Shown here piece by piece: positions 12,497 through 22,800 of a stretch of DNA of 64,000 nucleotides. Within the stretch, counting starts at the first letter, position 1. Every line of letters begins with the position of its first letter. The DNA comes from Rotaria macrura (Eukaryota; Rotifera; Eurotatoria; Philodinida; Philodinidae), in the NCBI GenBank assembly GCA_900239685.1, contig OENT01000008.1, forward strand, positions 1-64,000, read 5' to 3'. The translations under genes were made by a program, and so were the position numbers. The notes under the pieces are model-generated. The model saw only the letters and a list, made by a program, of their open reading frames with translations. It searched no databases and was not told the DNA's origin.

Positions 12497-15400
12497 CTAA
12501 TCCAAAGATTTTTTCATCTCCATGTCAGCATTTCTTTCAATCGATGAAGATTTCCGTTCGAAACTTTTACTGTAAAATAATTCGAAACAAACAAATAAAC
12601 ACACCTGGTTTGATATGGATCAAAACGATAACGAGTAAGACGTTCATCAACATAGTTATCTAATGGATTTGATACTTTATTATTTTCTGTAAAACCATTC
12701 GTTCGGGGTTGTTGAATACCACCAATAACATAACCTTCACGATCACGTCCTTTTCGATTCAGATCAAAATGACTGTTACACAGTAAATAGATGACGATTA
12801 TTTTTCTTTTAGATAAAAAATGAATAACTGTATCATACTTGATTTGATAACTTGTAATAAATCGGCGTGGATCATCAAATGTTTGGACATAAGTTTTTTC
12901 ATTACTTGTCTGTCCCGTGCTTTCTTTCGGTCCAATATTCAAGCCACCCATTTTTTCAGGTAAAAACTGATGGCCTAGGTAATGTTGTCGAAATTCTCTA
13001 CAAAAACTATCATTGCTCAATGACATGTCGATCAAATAATTACATACGTAGAATCTGGTGCGAATAAACCACCAGAATAAGGACCTTCACCAGTAGGCAT
13101 AACGAAATTACTAATGACGCGATCTGATGAGATTTTTTTATTTGTTCCAATAACTGTAAGCAATGGATCATCACCCTAGAATGTGTTATATGCTCGATAG
13201 ACCAAAATTTTTAATGGGCTACATAAACTTACTTTGGGATAATCGTATAGTGGATATTTTTCTTTGTATTCGCTACCACCTGTTGGTCTTGAAAGAAAAT
13301 TCCAATGTTCACCTACTGTTGTTGTTATAGGCTCGATTTCTGTGTTCGAAATAAAACCGGATGATTCTTTTGGACCAACTTGTCCTAATACAACCGGCTC
13401 AGATTTAGCTGGCACACCAAAATTACTGCCATAAGTCGTTGTTTCCTTTCCACCAATCTAATGAATAGATTTTTGAAAAAAAAATCACTTCGTTCTTGAA
13501 ATGGACAAGAAAATAATTTACTGGAGGAACAAATGAATTTGGTATGTGTAGAGCAGGATTGCGAAAAAATCCCGATGTTTGATTAGTAATATTGGGTGGA
13601 ATGGCCTCTGTGCCATCGGGTAAGTCATACGGTTTAAATTGTGTTTTATGAGACGTATCATAGTTTTCTGTACACATGCGACTAAAAATAAAAGGATTTA
13701 AGTTTAATATTGACCTATAAATGGCTAGTTGTATCGTTTGTTTTTCTGTTTGGATATCGGACAAGCTAATGTAATAATGAAATAGAATTCAGTGCAACTG
13801 TGTTTTCAGTGATAGAAATCAGAATTTTAGATTGATGAATAATAATATGAAATTAAAAATGCAATCGATTGGGAAAATTTGATTTTCGTATAGATTGAAT
13901 TGTATTACAGAGTGAAGTTTGAAAGTAAATGATTAATAAAACTTTGAAGTACAAGAGAATAGTCATAATAATAAGTAAAAGAAACAAAGCCGAACAAAAA
14001 CTGCCTATAAAATTCATTCATAGAACGAAAATGAACTATTCGGAGTCGTTTTACATATCATAAAGCTTGTTTTTAAATCAGGTTTTCAAATTCTAGAAAC
14101 TGTAAATAATCACTAATTATTGAGATAGGAAAGTTCTGTTTTGTTCATGTTCAGTACGCAACAATTTGCTGTATGATTGTTTGTTTTGATCAACAGAAAT
14201 TTCATTCTTTCCAATCGAAAAACAAAGAGTTTCATGAGATCGACCAAGAACAAGGTAAATGCCTTCGAGTGATACGCTTATACTTGATGCAAGTTGAAAA
14301 TCACTTTTATGCTTCTGTTCAGTTGGATAAAATAAAGTTAGAAGTGTGTCAAGGTTAGTTGTTTTTTATCGAACATTCGATTACGATAGAAAAGTAGTTC
14401 ATCAACCACTTTACATAGTATAATCCATTGAATGAAGCATTTTTCTGGGTACCTTAGAAGTTCAAACCAACAGTGATACTTTCTTTTGAATCTACACGCA
14501 GAAAATACGACAATTAAAAAACACTAAGACTGCTAATGCCCAGGCAGACAAACATTTGGAAAAACGCGTTTAAGCGCTCAATCGGGAACGCCGATTGTGA
14601 GTCACTATTGCTCATTAACAAAACGCAAGAAACACGTTTTTCGCGCAGAATTTTCACTTTTGGAGCGTGAAAACGGATAAAAACTNAGTTTTTATCCGTT
14701 TTCACGCTCCAAAAGTGAAAATTCTGCGCGAAAAACGTGTTTCTTGCGTTTTGTTAATGAGCAATAGTGACTCACAATCGGCGTTCCCGATTGAGCGCTT
14801 AAACGCGTTTTTCCAAATGTTTGTCTGCCCGAGGGGGCGCATGTAGAATCAAAAGAAAAGCGATCAATTAAAATGTAATCGGTGCATAATGTTCACTAAG
14901 AACTACAAAAGAAAACGACTCTGCTTGAAAGGAGGCCGATTCAAATTAATAGCTTTTCAAGGATGCTCTCAACTACTTTTTGGCAGAAATCGAACCTTAG
15001 TGCATGTTGTTGTTATTTAAAAAATTCATGAAGTTACCGGTTTCAAAGATACTTACATTGATTCTACATCAAATTCATATTCATCCTGCCAAAGATGGCA
15101 TCGACTGATAGAAAATTTTAGAGTTACTATTTTTTTTTCAGAAGATTCATATTTTGAATATTTCAAGACATCTTAAAGTAGAAAAGCTATAACTCAGTCA
15201 ACGTGAAAATTTTGTTCATGTTAATGTTTGTAAGTCGAAAGTCAATTTTGAATTGCTTCTGAACGATCTGTAGCTTTCGACTAAAAAATTGATTAGGACT
15301 TTTGCATAAATATGAACGAAATATTGTTACGCACTGTATAGTTTTAAGACAAATGCTAATACTAAAAACTTAACCAATTATATCCAATTATTCTCATAGA

Positions 15401-15743
15401 CAAAGAAATATGACTACATTGCAAAAATATATTACCCAAGTATCGGATTATCAATTGCATCTAATGAATGTGTGTACGGTAGATAATATCGTTCATTATT
15501 AACAAAACCAGTTGTTGCTCTATTGGCTTTTATTTTTTCCGTCAGAATATTTTCTGTTGTTAATGATTTATCTCCAAGAATATTCGATTTCGGTCGTACA
15601 CGTGGTGGTCGATAAGTACTTGAATTTTGTGTTATGTAAAAATTCATCAAATAATTATCAGCACCTTCACTGGCCAATGTATGTTGATTAGCATGACCAG
15701 CTGGAAGATATTGACCAGCATTTGAACATAAATAATTACTCAT
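12497..15743 (-). CDS. SAXO4: SAXO4/PPP1R32-like stabiliser of axonemal microtubules, 7 exons
   Basis: Exons on the minus strand are 15743-15436, 13681-13522, 13457-13233, 13175-13048, 12997-12839, 12772-12605 and 12569-12497, joining in phase to 406 aa, close to the roughly 425 aa of vertebrate PPP1R32. Diagnostic blocks in order are an N-terminal LMNFYIT segment, TTGFVNNERYYLPYT with SLDAIDNPILG, the FKPYDLPDGTEAIP block, repeated GPKESSGF and GPKESTG motifs, the DDPRRFITSYQ segment and the C-terminal GRDREGYVIGGIQQP block. The family binds doublet microtubules in cilia and has been described as a protein phosphatase 1 regulatory subunit. No membrane or signal segment is present, so the protein is cytoplasmic or axonemal. 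It is transcribed away from DOLPP1, with a candidate X-box 80 bp upstream of ATG 15743. Intron 1 (13682-15435) is 1.75 kb and holds a palindrome; the others are 50-85 nt. Confidence 0.85.
14480..14863. repeat. Imperfect outer inverted repeat around the palindrome
   Basis: TTCTTTTGAATCTACACGC near 14481-14499 matches the reverse complement of 14841-14860 (TTTTCTTTTGATTCTACAT) with about two differences over 20 bases. The left side carries some 40 bp and the right side about 10 bp of unmatched sequence between this pair and the perfect palindrome. This suggests a fold-back element with older, eroded outer ends. I see no target duplication. Confidence 0.5.
14543..14829. repeat. Perfect 143-bp-arm palindrome centred on a single N
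   Basis: The left arm 14543-14685 (starting GGCAGACAAACATTTGG) is, as far as I can read it, the exact reverse complement of 14687-14829 (ending CCAAATGTTTGTCTGCC). The only ambiguous base of the window, N at 14686, is the exact centre. The arms are richer in CpG than the surrounding intron, with several ACGCG, AAGCGC and CGCGC words. An odd-length perfect palindrome has a central base that reads as its complement on the other strand, so a consensus cannot settle it; that may explain the N. It lies in intron 1 of the SAXO4-like gene. Confidence 0.9.
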
Positions 15744-16073
15744 TTTCTTTGGCTGATTGTATTTACTAAAATAATAACAAAAGAAAAAACTTTTCTGAGT
15801 TCAGTTTTCATTTCAAATGTGCGTTGCTTAGTAACGATATTCGTTCTGGTGTTGTATACTTGAAGCACACTAATGCACTTGTGAACAGCTGGTTATAGAA
15901 CCAATAGGAAAATGAGTTTATTTATTTTAGACTTATGACAGAGATAAATTCATATATTGGTTGATTAATATAAATATTATCTAGGGTCTGTTCGAATCAG
16001 CACGATATTAATATTAATATATTCTTGAAACAATTTCGAAAAGTCGTCTCCTTTCTAAATTCAATTCATCGAC
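15744..16073. promoter_or_regulatory. Divergent promoter region between SAXO4 and DOLPP1
   Basis: The two genes start 330 bp apart on opposite strands, so this interval must hold both start regions. It includes a candidate RFX X-box at 15823-15835. On the minus strand, a T-rich tract ending in TTTTAG just upstream of the SAXO4 ATG could act as a splice acceptor for a 5' leader exon or for a spliced leader; this is inference. Confidence 0.6.
15823..15835. promoter_or_regulatory. Candidate RFX X-box
   Basis: The sequence GTTGCTTAGTAAC is an imperfect palindrome of half sites GTTGCT and AGTAAC with a 1-nt spacer. It fits the RFX pattern GTYNC..RGYAAC. It lies 80 bp upstream of the start codon of the axonemal SAXO4-like gene, the usual position and gene class for X-boxes. 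Standard X-boxes have a 2-nt spacer, so this match is good but not perfect. Confidence 0.55.
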
Positions 16074-19000
16074 ATGGGAGTTCTATCCGATCCGATTTAT
16101 CGTCCATTGTCATGTAAATTTTTGTTTAACTTGCATAAATAATTAAACTGTATTCTTCTTTTCTGTTCAGTAACATTTATTGAATATCAAGAAGGTAAAC
16201 AGCATGTCCCTAAGTAGTTTTATGTTTTTTTGACCCTGTTTATTTTTCAGGAGATAAACTTGGTTTTATTTTGGCATGGTTCTCGATGTTGCCATTCATT
16301 TATATTGTTTCTCTCTGTACATTAATTCTGTTTCGACGTGATGTACAAACGGTAGAATTACTCTCACTTTTATTTTCCCATGAATTTTCACCTATCCATT
16401 GCTCTTCATAGATAATGTACTTCGGTGGTTTTTGTGTATCGGAAGTATGCAATCATTCTCTGAAAAGACTTATTAAGCAAGCACGGCCTGAGAGAAGTAA
16501 GAGCAATGGCACTAGCAATGATAGTGTATATTCATTAGGGGAGGCAGCAGATACACAGTTATTTTTAATATATAAATAAACTGGATACAAGTTGAATATA
16601 TATACAATCAAATAGGAAATTTAAAAAATTCGGATTACAAATGTAAATAATGTAGTCGTTAATAAATCGTGATCGTGAGGAATTCCTGCAATCGTTTTGT
16701 TTCTTACATGAGCATCGTGCGTAGTTGGTGCTGTTTTTTCAATGTAGCTATATGCAAACATATATTTCTAGTCTTGACAATGGGAAAGCAATCACTTTTC
16801 ATCGACCAGGAATTACAAGGGCTCTTCGCTTACTCTTCAGTGAAATAAGTAAATTAGAAAATATTCCGAAACATGACTAGCACACTTCGTTTGTCTTAAG
16901 TCCGGTTGTCAGTTTACTGCAACTTTTTATGACAGATATTGTTAAGAAACTTCGTGAACAGAAAGTATTCGAGACATTAGCACGGCTGAAAATTCCACGC
17001 TTGGCACTCAGATTCATTCATGATAGATTATAGATTCTAGTTTTGAGAAAAAGATGAAGTTTCAGTTGAATTCTAATGTATTGTAAGAAAGAGACTGTAG
17101 AGTACAGATAGATAATCGAATCGAGTACTAAAATATTAATTATAATTTTAGATACTCTGTAAGTTGATACTATTTAGTAACTGATTTTTCGTATCGTTTA
17201 TTGAAAGGATGATATTAAATGCTGTGATACTTATTAGTACATACGGTCGTTCAAAGCATCTGAGTCATAAATGATGCATACTAAGTATGTCTACTGTAAG
17301 TGATCTAGCTGATGGTATGAAAGTAAACTAGCCAAGTCGATTTTTTTCTTGAAACTCGTTCATAGATAATACTATTTCAAAGATATATGTAATGTGGTTA
17401 TATGTTGATTATATTTGCCATTCTCTCACCGTATTATGTGATATATTTTTAATAGTTGGTTCGACGAGAAGAAATATTTCTAATCGAAGAAGATAGTCAA
17501 TAGTTCGTTTTATTAAAAAAACTTCGTCTCAATTAAGAATGAAAATGACATGTTCGAGATAGAATTGTAAACGTTCCAGAAGATAAACTGGACAAAATCA
17601 AATTACTATACACGTAATAGTATAAATAAAACAAATGTTTGACTGTAGCATTGATGAATTTTTGTTCGAAAAATTTGTACATTCATAGACGGAAATAATA
17701 ATTATGTATTAAATTTTGTAAATACACTGATAGGGCCACTTAAAATTCCATAAGAACGCCGATCTCTAGCAAATATAAACATGAACAATCCCAGAACTCA
17801 CGAACAAACATAGCCAATTGCAGATTGCCTTTCGATTTCATGCACTAGTCGTCACACGAACATTTACATGAGATGAAATCAAATCTGAAAATATTTCAAT
17901 TCATAATCTACTGCTATAGATCGATAAGTATTCAAATAAGAGTTCTTATAAATAGAAAAATCTTTTACAACGTCCAACATTAAATACGTCTTTCTAGACA
18001 AACGTCTGATTCATAATTTTGACTTGAATATTATGTCTTCTTTTCATAAGTCGTCGCTTTATGTTTAAAATACTGAATAATTAATTCGTGAAAAACCTGT
18101 TCGTTTTCCTTGAAAAGCTTCGATCTATCAAACATGCGGGGTTCCAGAATTTCGCCAATAAGACTTTCGCCAATAGGACTTTCGCCATTGGCGAAAGTCC
18201 ACTGTACTTTCACCAATACATTCGGTGGAGCTTCGCCAATTGGCGAAAGTCCACTGTACTTTCGTCAATACGTTCGGTTGAGTTTCGCCAATTGGCAAAA
18301 GTACACTGATCTTTCAACAATGTCATTGTAAATTAGACGTAGACTAAAAACATTTTTCTCCCCTACATCGGCAAGTGTCAACTATGATGTATATATTCTA
18401 GTGACATTAACTTCAGTGCTGACATATACCCTTTATTAATATTTTTGTATAACCACTGAGATAGCCCATCTGACATTCGCCAACTGGCGAAAGTCCGCTA
18501 TACTTTCGCCAATATGGTCTCTGGAATCTCGCCAATTGACGAAAGTCCACTATACTTTCGCCAATGCATTCGGTGGAGCTTCGCCAATTGGCGAAAGTCA
18601 ACTGTACTTTCGCCAAAACATTCGGTAGAGTTTCGCCATTGGCGAATGTCTTATTGGCAAACATCACGCCACCCAAACATGCCTGTTACCAAAACTTGAC
18701 TTCGAAATTTTTTTCTATTTAATTGATTTTACTGAAATACATTATTCTTGATACAAAATTCATTCAAATCACCATTGATCATTAGTAATAAAATTTCAGT
18801 ACAAATACTTTCCAGTTTGTATTACTCATAAATCGAAGTTGATCGATGTTTGATAGTTGACTATATTCTGTCGTATATAGGGGTGTAATGGGAAGTCGAT
18901 AGCTTGTGCAAATGTCATTGAAACGTAGGATGGTAAAGTTACACGAACAATTATCAACATTAGAAAAAGAAAATTGACAAGATTTCCTTATTCACGACAA

Positions 19001-19698
19001 TCACCTATTTAAATATATTCATAGTTTGATTTATTTTAAGCACGAGATCGCATGGGTTTATATGAAGTTCATGGTATGCCTAGTGATCATGCTCAAACAT
19101 TCTTTTATTTTATGACCTATTTGGCTATATTTGTTATTCTTAAGTAAATCGATTTATTGCTTGTAGTTGTCTTTTTTTTTTCAAATCTAATCTCGTGTGA
19201 TTCAATATTAGATCTCAGATGCCCGGTGGGGTTCGTGTTCGCTCGTTACGAAATCGTCTTCTCGTTTTATCTCAATTTATCGTCGCAGTTACTGTAGCTT
19301 ATAGCCGGTACAAAAATGTAGTTTATTTATAGAACAAAAACATATAATTAATCATATCTATTTAGCGTATATCTTCATTATCATACAACGCCACAAGTTA
19401 TTGTCGGTGCATTTGTTGGAACAGCACTAGGTTGTGTTTGGTATTATTTCGTCAATTATTTTTTTATCTCCTATATTCCATGGATAATTGAACAACCATT
19501 AGCTAAATATTTACTTATTCGTGATTATTCTTTTATACCTCGCCTACTTCATTTTCAATATGAAAGTGAATATGCTGAAGCTAAGTAAGTTCCATTGATT
19601 GAATATCTATTCTCTCAAGCAATGTTATTTTGTATTTTAGGCGATGGCGAGAAAGACGAAAAAATCATATGAAAGATCAAACATCAGCATCACAATAA
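16074..19698 (+). CDS. DOLPP1: Dolichyldiphosphatase 1, 8 exons
   Basis: Exons are 16074-16113, 16171-16194, 16251-16351, 16412-16496, 19041-19143, 19212-19307, 19366-19584 and 19641-19698, joining in phase to 241 aa (human 238). This PAP2-type ER membrane phosphatase removes a phosphate from dolichyl diphosphate after N-glycan transfer, so that the carrier lipid can be reused. The three phosphatase motifs are visible: K73-x6-R80-P81, the PSDH loop at about 97-100 (vertebrates PSSH) and S149-R150-x5-H156 split across exons 6 and 7. The N-terminal YRPLSLTFIEYQEGD and the four or more hydrophobic segments also fit the family. Exon 2 is only 24 nt. Intron 4 (16497-19040) is 2.5 kb and contains the element at 18138-18674, while the other introns are 50-70 nt. 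A poly(A) signal AATAAA lies at 19817-19822. TSC1 starts 167 bp downstream on the same strand. Confidence 0.92.
18138..18674. mobile_element. Inverted-repeat element with palindromic ~52-bp satellite core and 8-bp target duplication
   Basis: The 8 bp AAACATGC occurs at both borders (18130-18137 and 18675-18682). The left terminus (GGGGTTCCAG... at 18138) matches the reverse complement of the right terminus (GGGTGGCGTG... ending at 18674) at about 18 of 27 positions, with GCCAATAAGAC shared exactly. The interior has two clusters (about 18149-18325 and 18475-18660) of a roughly 52-bp unit whose core is the palindrome TTCGCCAATTGGCGAA, followed by AGTCCACTGTACTTTCG. There is no coding frame: the apparent frames simply follow the repeat. 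The 8-bp duplication suggests a hAT-like transposase in trans. It lies in intron 4 of DOLPP1. Confidence 0.7.
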
Positions 19699-19865
19699 AT
19701 AATTTTTTTTCTATTTTAAATCTTATTCTTAATTATTTGTATCGATTCTAATAGTTTATTAATACATTGATTTGATGTTGTTTCAGTGTTTCGAGAAAAA
19801 CGAAGACATGTGTTCAAATAAAGATAAGTCATGTCGATATAATATAGCTTTTTTTCTAGAATTTA
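19699..19865 (+). promoter_or_regulatory. Short DOLPP1-TSC1 intercistronic region with poly(A) signal and splice acceptor
   Basis: Only 167 bp separate the DOLPP1 stop from the TSC1 start. The gap contains AATAAA at 19817-19822 and, 36 bp later, a pyrimidine tract CTTTTTTTCTAG ending at 19859, seven bases before the TSC1 ATG. This order (poly(A) signal, T-rich tract, acceptor AG, start codon) is what spliced-leader operons show. Rotifers are known to use spliced-leader trans-splicing, so an operon is possible, but no spliced leader is encoded in the window. Confidence 0.5.
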
Positions 19866-22800
19866 ATGTTATCCAATAGAACAGCTGTTAGTAATAGTAA
19901 TGATAATAATAATAATATAAATACACATAGACGACAATGGTCCGAAGGTATCATGTCAACGGATAAATCAATGCGACTTTACAAAGGTAAAGATTTTCAT
20001 TGAAAAAATTTTTGTGTCACTGAAAAACAAAACTTTCATTTTCGTAGATGATGATCGTCAATTGATTCACAATTTGGTAAATGAATATCTCTTGGAGGGT
20101 TCGAATGATGTTCTTGATCTCATTCGACATTGTCCAAATGAATGTTTCGAGGTAATAATATGATAAAAGAACATATGAGTTCATGTCAAAACATATCGCA
20201 TGTCAAAGTCTTTTATAAGACAATAGCACAAGAAATTAATTTGTCTTTTATTCATTTCCGTTACATACACACACTGCTCGCGTTTTATTAATAATCACAG
20301 TATTACTTTCATTTTTCATATTATAATCTCAAAGGAATTTTCTTTTAATCAATATGAACATTGTTTGAAGTCAAATAAAATACATGACATAATTCATATT
20401 GTATGAGTACTAACTAATGAATGAAAAATGGATTGAAATGATAATTATCGATACGAATGATATTTTAACTTTTGATACGATCATTACTGCAGTACTATCT
20501 ATTCATAGATAGTATTACTAGTAGTTTGACATTTTAATTTAGAATTTATATTAGATTAGACTAAAATCTAAGATTTGAGATGAGACAGTACGAATAGATC
20601 TTCGTTGAACATATGACAAAGAGAATGTATAAGAAGAAATCCAAATGTATTTGAATTTGTTTTTGTTCTCAATCTGAAAATTTTATAATACACAATTGAA
20701 AATATGATGCAAGATTTGAGACGTTCAACTTTGACAGCTATACAAACATGAAAATTTCTGAAAATGATCTTCTGTAGGTGAGACTTGATTGTACATACGT
20801 TCAAGAAGAAATAGACTTTTTGGGCATAATCAAATAACAAAAGTTTTTCTTTGTGCTACATAGCAAAATATTATCAATATCGTTGGTTATACTTATGTCG
20901 ACTGTGATATTCATATTCACTAGAGCCATTTATATGTGGTTCATGTAAATTCTTGATAATGTTAGTCAATATATCTGATACAATATGAAGAACTAGTGAT
21001 TGGTTTGGATTCCTGGTACTACATTTATCCAGTGTAAAGATTAACTTAAGAAGAAATATCCTCTTTTTGTCTCGAAATATTAAAAAGATCTATTGTTTTT
21101 GTCAACTCCAAACACTTTGAATTTATAATCACAATAGATAATTTTTTATATCATCAGATACATTCTACCTTGAAGTGTCGTGGAAAAATTGACTTTAAGT
21201 TACTTGTCACTCACTACAAAACATTGTAAATAACAGACGAACTACATTATAATGAGAAACAAGACCAACATTTTGCTTGAATACTTATTGGAAATACTGA
21301 AACGTCTTCTGATATCCTCCATACGATTTATGTGCTTCGACACTATCTATCTTGTTTCATATTATAATCCAAAAAGAATTGCACGAATATATTTTTTTTC
21401 GAATTCAAAATGATCAATAGGAGTTTTTGTTTTGACACTAGGCACTTGTTGATTTTATTTGGAACACTGCACCTCAAGCAATGGATAGTAACGAGGACGA
21501 TCTAATAATTTACAATCAACGTTCGTCTCTTCTTTCAGCATCGACCACAAATGTTCATCGGAAAGGAGCTCGTCGTCGTCTAGCAATTATTAACATTGAA
21601 ATATTTAAATTATTGGCAACATCATCTCTCATTGGTGGCCGGTTTGATATTCAACGACAAAATCGCATTCTTTTGTTTCCTTCTTACGGTGGTCATTTGA
21701 TTCATGTAAGAAAATGCATTGACCTCTTGTTTTTTGTCTAAGTTTTAAATCATAAAAAACATTCTAGTATGAACCTGATATATGCGGATTAAGTTGTCTT
21801 GCATTGGCATCAATCATTCTTATTAATCCTTATATTGTGCATCATCGAGTATCACACTTAATCGATGCACTTAAGTATGCAGCCAATTATTTTGTTAAAA
21901 CAAATCGTAAGCTTTTGTCTTGTTTAAGAAGTATTCTGTTTTTTAAAATAGAAAATTTCATAAATCTAGTTTCGTTTGATACACCATCTACCTGCGGTCT
22001 TTCTATTTATTCATTATTCTATTTATTGTATTTACTATATCCAAATAATCTTCGTCGTGAATTGCAACCTGAATCAACACAATTAAATAGCAACAATGAA
22101 AAACCAACAAATCGTTTGGGTATTGAACGAGTTTTATTGGTAAGCTACTGTTTCAATAAAATACAATAAACATAAATAAAAAAAAAATACTAAATAATGA
22201 AATCCAAAACATGACTAATCAATTCAAAGATATTTTCGAACCATGTCTTATACCAGTATCTAGAGTTTCGATTAGAATGAATGACTTTATGTATATATAT
22301 ATATATATATATGAAAGTGATTGTCAAGGAATATAAATTTCCTTTTATTTGGCTGCAAAATGTTGTTCTTATAAATCGTTTACTATTACTATGTGGCTAA
22401 TAAATGTCCAAGAGCTCTTTTCTTTTATGAGATTTTATGTTAATGCTTGTATGATGTGACGAATTTTTCATAGTCAATTAATTTTTTCCCAACAGTTTCG
22501 AGAAAATCTTTTCTTGATCAATACAAATAATGCATAAGACTGAAAGTGACAAAATTAACATAAAAACATCGACTTACTTTCCTTAGATATGTTGAAAAGT
22601 TTCATTGTACTTGTCTACGTAAAGTAAAATAAAGTGTTAGTGAACTTCAACGTTTGATCGAGTTTGAACTATCATGTTTACTACTAAGAAATATCGTTTA
22701 GATATGATTGACATCTTTTATTAATAAAGAGATGATTTCGTACCTTTCTGAGATACAGTAAGATTGAAAATAGAATGATACTTTTAGTCCTACGGCTTCA

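Noticed and set aside
18031-18699. Several 60-90-codon frames on both strands with repeated peptides
   Set aside because: They follow the 52-bp palindromic satellite in every frame and are not genes.
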